The translations under genes were made by a program, and so were the position numbers. From GCA-002784865 sp035646815 (lineage in GTDB: Bacteria; Patescibacteriota; Microgenomatia; Levybacterales; UBA12049), in the NCBI GenBank assembly GCA_035646815.1, contig DASRON010000044.1, positions 1 to 20,382 of the forward strand: a DNA stretch of 20,382 nt. The letters are read 5' to 3'. Shown here piece after piece: positions 1 through 7,149 of the stretch. The notes under the pieces were generated by a model, which saw nothing but the letters and a program-made list of their open reading frames with translations, searched no databases and had not been told where the DNA came from. Within the stretch, counting starts at the first letter, position 1. Each line of letters begins with the position of its first letter.

Positions 1-49
1 TTGCAAAGCAATTCAGGTTATAATAAAGAAAGAAAACTTAAATAAATGA
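1..49 (+). CDS. 3' end of an upstream gene, possibly rnpA (partial)
   Basis: The window opens inside coding-like sequence. Two frames are open to the left edge: frame 1 ends at TAA 43-45, directly before the yidD start, and frame 2 ends at TGA 47-49, overlapping the yidD ATG in an ATGA arrangement like the yidD/yidC junction. Frame 2 reads as an alternating hydrophobic/basic tail (IQVIIKKENLNK) that resembles the end of an RnpA protein. rnpA normally lies just before yidD, so the RNase P protein is the best guess from context. Neither the frame nor the identity can be settled from about 15 residues. Confidence 0.35.
   Translation, partial: CKAIQVIIKKENLNK
19..24 (+). promoter_or_regulatory. 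Possible -10 box upstream of yidD
   Basis: TATAAT lies 21 bases before the yidD start codon and would give a leader of about 15 bases. A -35 box at normal spacing would fall outside the window, and there is no TGn extension. The bases may simply be coding sequence of the upstream gene, so this is weak. Confidence 0.25.
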
Positions 50-282
50 AAAAAATATTTTTATTTTTAATATCTTTTTATCAGAATTTTTTCTCATACA
101 TAGTAAAAAACATTACTGGACTTAATAATACATGTAGATATGAACAAACCTGTTCTCAATACGCAAGAATAACAATTGAAAAAAAAGGAGTCTTAAAAGG
201 GTTGCCTTTAGTTATTACAAGAATACTTAATTGTCAGCCATTTCAAAAACCTGCTTTTAAAAGCAAAAATAAATATATATGA
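46..282 (+). CDS. yidD: Membrane protein insertion efficiency factor YidD
   Basis: YidD is a small membrane-associated protein that aids YidC/Sec-dependent insertion of inner-membrane proteins. The 78-residue product has the family pattern: a short hydrophobic/amphipathic N-terminus (FLFLISFYQNFFSY), the core CRYEQTCSQYA corresponding to the usual CRFxPTCSxYA, a GVLKGLPL stretch, and a second Cys motif (LNCQPF) corresponding to RCHPF. It lacks the usual C-terminal GGxDPVP tail and ends in a basic stretch instead. The start follows the upstream stop with no gap and has no clear Shine-Dalgarno. Its last bases overlap yidC as ATGA, which implies translational coupling. Family assignment is firm. 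Confidence 0.9.
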   Translation: MKKIFLFLISFYQNFFSYIVKNITGLNNTCRYEQTCSQYARITIEKKGVLKGLPLVITRILNCQPFQKPAFKSKNKYI

Positions 283-1076
283 CACAAATAATAATTAACA
301 TTCTTATTGCAATTTATAACGGAATGATCTTCCTTCATATTCCCTACGCACTTGGATTTTCTATAATTGGACTTACTGTTTTAATAAGACTAGTTCTCTA
401 TCCTTTGATTTCTTCTCAGCTAAAAGCATCAAAAAAAATGCAGGAGTTAAGCCCTCATTTAAAAAACCTAAAAACTACTCATAAAAATGATGCCAAAAGG
501 CTTCAACAGGAAACAATGAAGCTTTATAAAGATCATGGAGTTAATCCTGCAGCAGGATGTCTTCCTGTTATTATCCAGCTTCCTATAATTTGGGGTCTTT
601 ATTCTGTTTTGCAAGAAGTTGTAAGGCTCGCTCCTGATAAAGTTGTCTCAGAGGTAAATAGTAAAATTTATCCTGTGTTAAGCTTTTTTAAGATTAGTGC
701 ACCTTGGGATCCCACTTTTTTTGGATTACCTCTTGGAAAAACTCCAGCTCAATTATTTTCAACAATGGCCATAATAGCAATTCTAGTACCTGTCTTAACA
801 GGATTTTTTCAGTTTATACAATCAAAAATGATGTTTTCCGTTCCTCCTAAAAAAGAAGGAGAAAAAGAGAAAAAAAAGGATGATTTTGCTTCTGTCTTTC
901 AGTCGCAATCAATGTACATATTTCCAATAATGATTGGATTCTTTTCATACACGTTTCCAATAGGATTGTCCTTATACTGGAATACTTTTACAATTTTTGG
1001 TATCATACAGCAATATAAAATTGCTGGCCTTGGAGGACTATCTGTTTGGATAAATAAAATATATGGTAAAAAATAA
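279..1076 (+). CDS. yidC: YidC/Oxa1-family membrane protein insertase
   Basis: YidC inserts and folds proteins in the cytoplasmic membrane, alone or with SecYEG. The 265-residue product is the short form without the large periplasmic domain of E. coli YidC, as in Gram-positive and CPR bacteria. The first segment carries the conserved hydrophilic-groove arginine (TVLIRLVLYPL), followed by a charged cytoplasmic hairpin (about residues 45-85), the signature GCLPVIIQLPIIWGLYSVL, and three further membrane segments ending in FPIGLSLYWNTFTIFGIIQQY. A lysine-rich loop (KKEGEKEKKKDD) sits between segments near residues 191-203. It overlaps yidD by four bases and jag by 14, so the three are probably co-translated. 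The length fits the short YidC class. Confidence 0.95.
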   Translation: MTQIIINILIAIYNGMIFLHIPYALGFSIIGLTVLIRLVLYPLISSQLKASKKMQELSPHLKNLKTTHKNDAKRLQQETMKLYKDHGVNPAAGCLPVIIQLPIIWGLYSVLQEVVRLAPDKVVSEVNSKIYPVLSFFKISAPWDPTFFGLPLGKTPAQLFSTMAIIAILVPVLTGFFQFIQSKMMFSVPPKKEGEKEKKKDDFASVFQSQSMYIFPIMIGFFSYTFPIGLSLYWNTFTIFGIIQQYKIAGLGGLSVWINKIYGKK

Positions 1077-1512
1077 AAAACTAGAAACAAAAGTAAAAGA
1101 ATTTTTTAAAACAATTGGTGTTGATGGAAAAATTAAGATATCAGAAGATGAAGAAATTATTGAAGTAGAACTAGAAACAGAAGACAGTGGAATAGTTATC
1201 GGGCATCATGGAGACACTCTTGAAGCGCTGCAGTTGATACTAGCATTGGTATTACAAAAAGAATTAGGTGAATTTAAAAGAGTTTCAATTGAGGTTGGAG
1301 ATTATAAGAAAAATAGATCTGAGTGGTTGACGAATTTAGCAAGTGAAACAAAAGAGAGAGTTTTAGCAGAAAGTAGAGAAGTACACCTTTATGATTTAAA
1401 ATCATGGGAAAGAAGGGTCGTTCATCTAATATTACAAAATGATGAGGAAGTTGTCTCCGAGTCAACAGGAGAGGGCAAGGATAGGGTCTTGGTTGTTAAG
1501 CCAAAAGAATAA
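1063..1512 (+). CDS. jag: KH-R3H RNA-binding protein Jag/KhpB
   Basis: KhpB/Jag is a cytoplasmic RNA-binding protein, usually encoded beside yidC and linked to cell-shape and elongation control in Gram-positives. The 149-residue product has a KH-like domain with the loop GIVIGHHGDTLEAL (about residues 43-56), then an R3H domain whose motif is RxxxH (SREVHLYDLKSWERRVVH), with Arg and His in the expected places. The N-terminal Jag_N module present in longer homologues is absent, so this is the short form. The start overlaps the end of yidC by 14 bases. Its 3' end may overlap the next gene by up to 74 bases, depending on that gene's true start. Confidence 0.92.
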   Translation: MVKNKKLETKVKEFFKTIGVDGKIKISEDEEIIEVELETEDSGIVIGHHGDTLEALQLILALVLQKELGEFKRVSIEVGDYKKNRSEWLTNLASETKERVLAESREVHLYDLKSWERRVVHLILQNDEEVVSESTGEGKDRVLVVKPKE

Positions 1513-2755
1513 CCCTTCCCTATTTTTCTTTTACCTCTTAATTCTTTTTTTACCAACTCAAGTTGGAAAACATTTTTGGTTACAATCGTCGTTTGTATAT
1601 GGCCTTCGTATAGATTATCTGTCCCCCACACTTTATTTAACTGACATTTTAATTTTAATTATTTTAATCTTCTTTTTTTTAAAAAGAATTAAAGACGGGA
1701 ATATTTTTAAAAAAATAAATTCAAAAAATGCAAAATTAATTGCAATCACAGCAGTAATCTTATTAGGATCATCTATATTTGCAAAAAATCAACATGTTTC
1801 CTTTTATGGGTTAGTAAAATTCTTAGAATTTTTATTTTTATCAATTTTTATTGTAAATACTATAAAAAGCTTTAAAACAATTTTTATAGTATTATCATTT
1901 TCTGTAATTTATGAAAGTGTGATTGCGATTGCACAATTTTTAAGCAAAGGTTCATTAGGCGGAGGTTTGTATTTTTTAGGAGAAAGAACTTTTACTGGGC
2001 AAACTCCTGGCATTGCAAATGCTTCTTTGGGCGGAGAGTTAATTTTAAGAGCGTATGGTACTTTTTCTCACCCCAATGTTTTAGCTGGTTTTTTAGTTGT
2101 TATTATGTCTGCAATTTTAGTAAAGATGTTAAAAGAAAAAAACTCCCAAAGAATAATCTATTGGCTCGCAATGGTATTAGGCACTATTGCACTTTTTCTA
2201 ACCTTAAGTAGAGTTGCAATAATTATTTGGTTTATTTCATTATTTCTAATTTTACTTGCCAAGCATAAATTAAGAAAGAAAACATTTTGGTTATTTATGA
2301 CAGTTTTATTCTTTTTACTTTCACTTTTTATTTTCTTTCCTCTATTTTTAAGATTTACAGAAATTAGCTTAAGTCAAGCATCTATACATGAAAGAATATT
2401 GCTTATGCAAATAGCATTTCAAATGTTTATAAAAAATCCAATTTTTGGAGTGGGAATTAATAATTTTATTGTTATGCTTCCAGCTATCACTAAAATAAAA
2501 AGTTTATATTTACTTCAACCTGCTCATAATATATATTTTTTAATTTTAGCTGAAACAGGAATTTTAGGTTTTTTTGGATTTATATTATTAATTTTTTATT
2601 CAATAAAACGAATTAGTAAAGTTTCTCCTTTTTTTCCAAGCATTATAATTATTCTTTTTTTAGGACTATTTGATCATTATTTTTTAACTCTTCAGCAAGG
2701 ACAACTCCTTTTGTCAATTGTTTTAGGCTTTTGCTGGGTAAAGACTTCTAGTTAG
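1439..2755 (+). CDS. O-antigen ligase / Wzy polymerase-like membrane protein
   Basis: This is a multi-pass membrane protein of the WaaL/Wzy/RfaL superfamily, which joins or polymerises lipid-linked glycans at the outer face of the membrane. It has about ten hydrophobic segments. The segment LTLSRVAIIIWF and the C-terminal pattern GVGINNFIVMLP...PAHNIYFLILAETGILGFFGF, with a conserved His (residue 363 counting from ATG 1439), are the Wzy_C hallmark. Near the N-terminus, LPTQVGKHFW and RIDYLSPTLYLTDIL resemble CPR homologues. The start is unsure: the ATGs at 1439/1442 give a 74-base overlap with jag, while TTG at 1493, preceded by AAGGA at 1476-1481, would shorten the overlap to 20 bases and begin just before the first membrane segment. 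Ligase and polymerase cannot be told apart from sequence. Confidence 0.82.
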   Translation: MMRKLSPSQQERARIGSWLLSQKNNPSLFFFYLLILFLPTQVGKHFWLQSSFVYGLRIDYLSPTLYLTDILILIILIFFFLKRIKDGNIFKKINSKNAKLIAITAVILLGSSIFAKNQHVSFYGLVKFLEFLFLSIFIVNTIKSFKTIFIVLSFSVIYESVIAIAQFLSKGSLGGGLYFLGERTFTGQTPGIANASLGGELILRAYGTFSHPNVLAGFLVVIMSAILVKMLKEKNSQRIIYWLAMVLGTIALFLTLSRVAIIIWFISLFLILLAKHKLRKKTFWLFMTVLFFLLSLFIFFPLFLRFTEISLSQASIHERILLMQIAFQMFIKNPIFGVGINNFIVMLPAITKIKSLYLLQPAHNIYFLILAETGILGFFGFILLIFYSIKRISKVSPFFPSIIIILFLGLFDHYFLTLQQGQLLLSIVLGFCWVKTSS

Positions 2756-2761
2756 TATAAA
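2731..2761 (+). promoter_or_regulatory. Putative promoter of the flippase gene
   Basis: TATAAA at 2756-2761 ends eight bases before the ATG at 2770. A weak -35 (TTGCTG, 2731-2736) lies 19 bases upstream. Position relative to the ATG matches the layout at other genes here and implies a leader of only about two bases. It overlaps the end of the preceding gene. Confidence 0.4.
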
Positions 2762-2769
2762 ATAAAATA

Positions 2770-4014
2770 ATGCATAAACAAGTTGCAAAAAATACTTTTT
2801 ATCAAGCGTTGGGAAAAATTGCAACTTCTGGAACAGGTTTTATAATTACAATTCTTCTTGCAAGAGAATATGGAGTTTTAGGATATGGAGATTTTGTAAA
2901 AATAACTACTTATGTTGCTTTTTTTTATTTATCTTTAGATTTTGGACTAAACGCTATTTTCTTACAAGAAAAAAATACAAAAAACTATAAATACCTTTTT
3001 ACCCTAAGACTTGCAATTGCTTTATTAATATTAGTTCTATCTAATCTTATTGCTTTTTTTCTTCCTTATAACAAATCCCTAGATATTGGTTATTCAAGTT
3101 TTGTAAGATTAGGAATTTTTGTTTTTTCTTTTAGCTACTTTAGTCAAGCAGTTATTCTTTCATGCACTGCAATTTTTCAAAAAACCTTAAACTATTATTC
3201 TTATTTTAAGGCAATATTTGCAGGGTCTTTGTTAAACCTAACTTTAATCGGAATTTTTGTTTCATTTAAAATGCCCTTGCTTTATATAATCATCTCTTTT
3301 GTCATTAGTGGAATAGTGACTTCACTGATTTCAATTGTTTTAATATATGAAAAAAAATTATTTGCTTTTAATTTTAAGTATGTAAAAAAACTTATTATTA
3401 CGTCGTCCCCTATTGCGATAATGCTTATTTTTAATTTGATTTATTTTAGAGCAGACATATTTTTATTATCTGTCTTAAAATCTACAAAAGATGTTGGAGT
3501 ATATGGACTTTCATATAGGTTTTTTGAGTTTCTAATTGCCCTGCCTTTATTTTTATCAAACTCCCTATATCCATTTCTTTTAAAAGATAAGAATAATTTG
3601 CGAAAGTTTTATACCTTAGTAAGGCAGTATTTTTTAATTTTTAGTTTAATTGGAATTTTATTAGTAATCCCCTTTTGGTTTATATCCCCGCTTTTTACAT
3701 TAATAAAAAGTGAGTTTTCTTTAGCAATTGTTCCATTTAGAATTTTATTATTATCACTTCCCTTGTTTTTTGTAACAAGTCTTTTGCAATGGACTCTAAT
3801 TGCTCAAAGTAAGCAGAAATTCCTAATGAAAGCATATTTATTTTCTGCGATAATTAACATTGTATTAAACATAATATTTATTCCTAAGGGCTCATATATT
3901 GCATCAGCAATAATTACGGGTGTATCAGAATTTATAATAATGGTAGTATTAATCATTAAGGTGTTTAATCTTAAAATTTTATTAGAAAGGGAATATGAAA
4001 GTAAATCAAATTAA
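2770..4014 (+). CDS. Polysaccharide flippase (MVF/Wzx-like, MOP superfamily)
   Basis: This is a 414-residue integral membrane protein with about twelve hydrophobic segments, of the polysaccharide_synt family that flips lipid-linked sugar precursors across the cytoplasmic membrane. Family signs are the N-terminal NTFYQALGKIATSGTGFIITILLAREYG, the DFGLNAIFLQE motif after segment 2, and the mid-protein FRADIFLLSVLKSTKDVGVYGLSYRFFE, which starts the second half. It lies 14 bases after the ligase-like gene and shares the strand, so the two probably act on the same glycan. Its 3' end overlaps the RNase H gene by 20 bases. The substrate cannot be read from sequence, but membership of the MOP superfamily is secure. 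Confidence 0.85.
   Translation: MHKQVAKNTFYQALGKIATSGTGFIITILLAREYGVLGYGDFVKITTYVAFFYLSLDFGLNAIFLQEKNTKNYKYLFTLRLAIALLILVLSNLIAFFLPYNKSLDIGYSSFVRLGIFVFSFSYFSQAVILSCTAIFQKTLNYYSYFKAIFAGSLLNLTLIGIFVSFKMPLLYIIISFVISGIVTSLISIVLIYEKKLFAFNFKYVKKLIITSSPIAIMLIFNLIYFRADIFLLSVLKSTKDVGVYGLSYRFFEFLIALPLFLSNSLYPFLLKDKNNLRKFYTLVRQYFLIFSLIGILLVIPFWFISPLFTLIKSEFSLAIVPFRILLLSLPLFFVTSLLQWTLIAQSKQKFLMKAYLFSAIINIVLNIIFIPKGSYIASAIITGVSEFIIMVVLIIKVFNLKILLEREYESKSN
3986..3992 (+). promoter_or_regulatory. Shine-Dalgarno site for the RNase H gene
   Basis: AAAGGGA ends two bases before the ATG at 3995 and complements the 16S 3' end. It lies inside the flippase reading frame and supports ATG 3995 as the start, with a 20-base overlap. 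Most other genes here have no such site. Confidence 0.5.
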
Positions 4015-4423
4015 TGTTTTTACAGATGGAGGAGCAAGAGGGAATCCTGGTCCAGCAGCAATTGGTTTTTACATAGAGACCTTAAAAGGAGAAGAGATAA
4101 TATCAATTGGAAAAAAAATTGGAGTTACAACAAATAATGTTGCTGAATATTCGGCAATACTAGAAGCATTAATCTGGCTTTTAGAAAATGATGAAATATT
4201 AGAAAAAAATGCAAAACTTAATTTTTTCTTAGATTCACTGCTTGCTTCATCTCAGCTCTCAGGTATGTTCAAAGTCAAAAATGCAAAAATTCGGGAATTG
4301 ATATTTTCAATAAGACAAAAAGAAGCAGAACTAGGTGTTAATACAACCTATAAACATATACCTCGGGAAAAAAACAAAAAAGCGGATAGAATGGTTAACC
4401 TTGCTCTAGACAACATGCTTTAA
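3995..4423 (+). CDS. rnhA: RNase HI-family protein
   Basis: RNase HI cleaves the RNA strand of RNA-DNA hybrids in replication and R-loop removal. The 142-residue product shows the active-site carboxylates in order: Asp in VFTDGGARGNPGPA, Glu in NNVAEYSAILEAL, Asp in FFLDSLLASSQL, and the last Asp in REKNKKADRMVNLALD. The basic protrusion of E. coli RNase HI is absent, as in archaeal-type/RnhC-like short forms. The third motif reads DSLLASSQL rather than the common DSxLVVxQL, but the Asp is kept. The gene sits between two surface-polymer genes with no evident functional tie. Symbol given by family; a more specific subtype was not assigned. Confidence 0.88.
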   Translation: MKVNQINVFTDGGARGNPGPAAIGFYIETLKGEEIISIGKKIGVTTNNVAEYSAILEALIWLLENDEILEKNAKLNFFLDSLLASSQLSGMFKVKNAKIRELIFSIRQKEAELGVNTTYKHIPREKNKKADRMVNLALDNML

Positions 4424-4435
4424 TCTCGTTAAAAT
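4407..4435 (+). promoter_or_regulatory. Putative sigma-70 promoter of the DUF4012 gene
   Basis: TAGACA (4407-4412, five of six matches to TTGACA) and TAAAAT (4430-4435) are separated by exactly 17 bases. The -10 box ends eight bases before the ATG at 4444, so transcription would start about two bases before the start codon. The -35 lies within the end of the RNase H gene. Confidence 0.6.
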
Positions 4436-4443
4436 AGGTTTAC

Positions 4444-7113
4444 ATGAATCCTGCCCTTGTAACAGAAGAGAAGCATGAATCCCCAATCCTAATTGTTGAT
4501 AAGATAGGTATTTTTGGAGAAGAGCTTGCTAAACATTTAGAGAAAGAAGCATTAATAGTTTTAGTAACTAAAAAACCACAAGATTCTTTAGAGAACACGA
4601 TTCATATTCCGTTTGCTGAAAAATTTCCTAAGATCCCTGATAATAATTATTCAAGCATAATAATAATTGATGATAATGATTCTGCGACAAGAGAAGCAAT
4701 TCCCTCATTTATTAAAAAAGCAGAAAACGATAAGTCAAATTTTTTGTTTGCAACCTGTCTATCAGAAGAAAGCGAAAAAACAGTTAATTATGTAATTGAA
4801 AATTACTCAAGATCAAAAGCTGTTATTTACGGAACAGTCTTTAGTAAGAAACCAGTTTTTAACACAATATTAAATAAATTAATTTATCAAGCAGAAAACT
4901 CAGGAAGAATAGAAGTTCCCGGTAGCGGAATGACAAATATTTATCCTGTTTTATTTGAGGACGTTATCTTAGGCATTTTAGAAGCTTTGTTTGGAACAGA
5001 TAAAGATAATAAAATCTATTACCTTTTGCCTAAAAAACCCTTAACACTTTTAACTTTTGCCAGGGCAATTCAAAAAGCAATACCAGGGGTAGGTATTGAT
5101 TTTGTTAAAAAAGAAAAAGAAGAACCTGAAATTGAACCAAAGAAAGGTAAGTATATTTTTGGTGAAAATTATAATATTGAACAAAGAGTTAGAAATTTAG
5201 AACTTAGAGAAAGAACAGAAAGGGAGCAAAAAGAAAAAGAAACTAAACCAGATGTTTTTAAAGAAAAAAAGAAAAAATCTCATATTACCTTTATTGTATT
5301 GTCGTTTTTAATTTTCTTAATTATGCTTCCATTGTTATCAACTATTGCATTTTCCCTGTTAGGAGTGCAGGCATTAAATATTGCAAAGAAAAATTTAGAA
5401 AAAGGAGATTCAAAAAGTGCAATAGTAGCTGCAGAGTCTGCAGAGAGTTTTTTTAAATATGCTTCAAAAACAATAACTCCTTTAGTCCTAGAAGCAAATT
5501 TAATAGGACAAGGTAGGCTTACTCAAAATTTTAATACGCAAATTAAAAGAGGGGAGGGAGTTTCTCAAACTGCGCTTTATTTAGCAAGAGCAGCGAGTTC
5601 ATTTAAAGACGTGTATTACGGAGTGTCAAAAGACCAAAGTAAAGACTTCAATGATGCAATTAGCAATTTGCGTCAATCGATAATATTCGTGCAAAAAGAA
5701 AAAGCCCAAGGAGAAGACCTACTAGGAATTTTAAAAGATAGTGACCCAGCTATTAGTTTTGCGTCAGCCACTATAGATATTTGGTCTGAAGTTATGGGAA
5801 TAAATGAAAAAAAGACTTACCTTATGCTTTTTCAAAATAATATGGAGCTAAGGCCTGGAGGAGGATTTATAGGTTCATACGGAATAATTACAGTAGACAA
5901 GGGAAGAGTTGTAGATTTTGCAATTCATGATGTTTACGATGCAGACGGACAATTGAAAACAAAACTAGAGCCACCATTGGTTGTAAGAAGATATATAAAA
6001 AATAATACTCTCTTTTTAAGAGATAGTAATTTTAGCCCAGATTTTCCTGAAGACGCTGCAAAAGCAGCTTTTATATTAAATCTTGAAAAAAATCAAAAAG
6101 TAAATGGAGTTGTTGGAGTTGATTTATTTTTTGTAAAAAGTCTTTTAAAAAGTATTGGGCCTGTTAAAGTTTCAGATTATAATGAAACAGTTGATGAGAA
6201 TAATTTTTTTACTATTACAGAATCTCACGTAGAGAAAGATTTCTTTCCAGGATCGACTCAAAAAAAGGATTTTTTGAGAGCTTTGTTTAATTCTATTGAA
6301 AATGAAATAAATAGTAATAAAAAAATTTCCTATCTTTCTCTAACTAAATCAATTTTTGAGTCTTTAGAAAAAAAACATTTACTTTTAGTATTTGACAAAC
6401 CTAGTGTTCAAAATATATTTAATGTTAATAATTGGTCAGCTTCTTTATGGGACGGAAGAGAGGAAGAACCTTCTGTTATAAACGATTATGTTGGAGTAAG
6501 CGAAGCAAATGTTGGAGGAAATAAAGCAAACTACTTTATTAAAAAAAGTACTTCTTATAACACAATAATTAGTAGTAGTGGGAAAATTACATCTGAGCTT
6601 AAAATTACTTATAAGAATTCAAGTGATGGTTCCTGGCCTGGAGGGGACTATCAAAATTACTTAACAATTATTCTTCCCTTAGGTTCAAAAATAGACAGTG
6701 TAGAAGTTGATGATCAAAAACAGGTATTAGCAGATGCTGTAACAGAGCCATTAATATATGAGGCAAGTAGATTTTTACCTCCTAAGGGACTGGAAATAGA
6801 AAAAGAAGAAGATTATGGAAAATCAATGTATAGTTTTTTTATAAACATTCCAAAAGGGAAAACAAAGTCAGTAAAAATATCTTATACAAATCCAAAACAA
6901 ATATCTTTTGTTTGGCCAGATTTTACGTATAAATTAAGAATTTATAAACAACCAGGAGAGGATGATAACCCGTATGCATTTTCATTAAAATATCCAGAGA
7001 ATTTTGAGATTGTTGAGCAGTCAAGTAATTTTTCAAAAAGGAGCACTGGTGTTAGTAGTTCTTTTAAATTAGAAAAAGATTTAGATTATTCTATCAAGCT
7101 TGGAAAAAAATAG
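4444..7113 (+). CDS. Membrane-anchored DUF4012 protein with N-terminal epimerase-like domain
   Basis: An 889-residue protein in three parts. Residues about 14-215 look like an extended SDR (NAD-dependent epimerase) fold: strand ILIV, a partial nucleotide loop (KIGIFGEEL, first Gly lost), AVIYGTVF near the usual vYGP site, and VPGSGMTNIYPVLFEDVILGI corresponding to the substrate-side segment. No clear YxxxK pair remains, so catalysis is doubtful. A charged linker (about 220-279) leads to one membrane helix (about 281-305). The outer part holds DUF4012, with the signature NNMELRPGGGFIGSYG at 465-480. DUF4012 proteins are often found near exopolysaccharide genes, but their reaction is unknown to me. 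The ligase and flippase genes just upstream suggest a role in a surface polymer. Confidence 0.85.
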   Translation: MNPALVTEEKHESPILIVDKIGIFGEELAKHLEKEALIVLVTKKPQDSLENTIHIPFAEKFPKIPDNNYSSIIIIDDNDSATREAIPSFIKKAENDKSNFLFATCLSEESEKTVNYVIENYSRSKAVIYGTVFSKKPVFNTILNKLIYQAENSGRIEVPGSGMTNIYPVLFEDVILGILEALFGTDKDNKIYYLLPKKPLTLLTFARAIQKAIPGVGIDFVKKEKEEPEIEPKKGKYIFGENYNIEQRVRNLELRERTEREQKEKETKPDVFKEKKKKSHITFIVLSFLIFLIMLPLLSTIAFSLLGVQALNIAKKNLEKGDSKSAIVAAESAESFFKYASKTITPLVLEANLIGQGRLTQNFNTQIKRGEGVSQTALYLARAASSFKDVYYGVSKDQSKDFNDAISNLRQSIIFVQKEKAQGEDLLGILKDSDPAISFASATIDIWSEVMGINEKKTYLMLFQNNMELRPGGGFIGSYGIITVDKGRVVDFAIHDVYDADGQLKTKLEPPLVVRRYIKNNTLFLRDSNFSPDFPEDAAKAAFILNLEKNQKVNGVVGVDLFFVKSLLKSIGPVKVSDYNETVDENNFFTITESHVEKDFFPGSTQKKDFLRALFNSIENEINSNKKISYLSLTKSIFESLEKKHLLLVFDKPSVQNIFNVNNWSASLWDGREEEPSVINDYVGVSEANVGGNKANYFIKKSTSYNTIISSSGKITSELKITYKNSSDGSWPGGDYQNYLTIILPLGSKIDSVEVDDQKQVLADAVTEPLIYEASRFLPPKGLEIEKEEDYGKSMYSFFINIPKGKTKSVKISYTNPKQISFVWPDFTYKLRIYKQPGEDDNPYAFSLKYPENFEIVEQSSNFSKRSTGVSSSFKLEKDLDYSIKLGKK

Positions 7114-7132
7114 TTTTCTTATAAAGAAAATA

Positions 7133-7141
7133 TGCTAAAAT
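7133..7141 (+). promoter_or_regulatory. Extended -10 promoter of valS
   Basis: TGCTAAAAT is an extended -10 (TGn plus TAAAAT) ending eight bases before the valS ATG. No -35 is visible at 16-18 bases, as is usual for extended -10 promoters. An AT-rich inverted repeat (TTTTCTT/AAGAAAA, 7114-7130) lies just upstream, where a -35 would be. Confidence 0.5.
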
Positions 7142-7149
7142 AGCAATCT

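Noticed and set aside
7114..7130. TTTTCTT/AAGAAAA inverted repeat after the DUF4012 stop as a terminator
   Set aside because: The stem is seven A/T-rich pairs with no following T tract, and it sits directly upstream of the valS -10 box. It is not a convincing intrinsic terminator.
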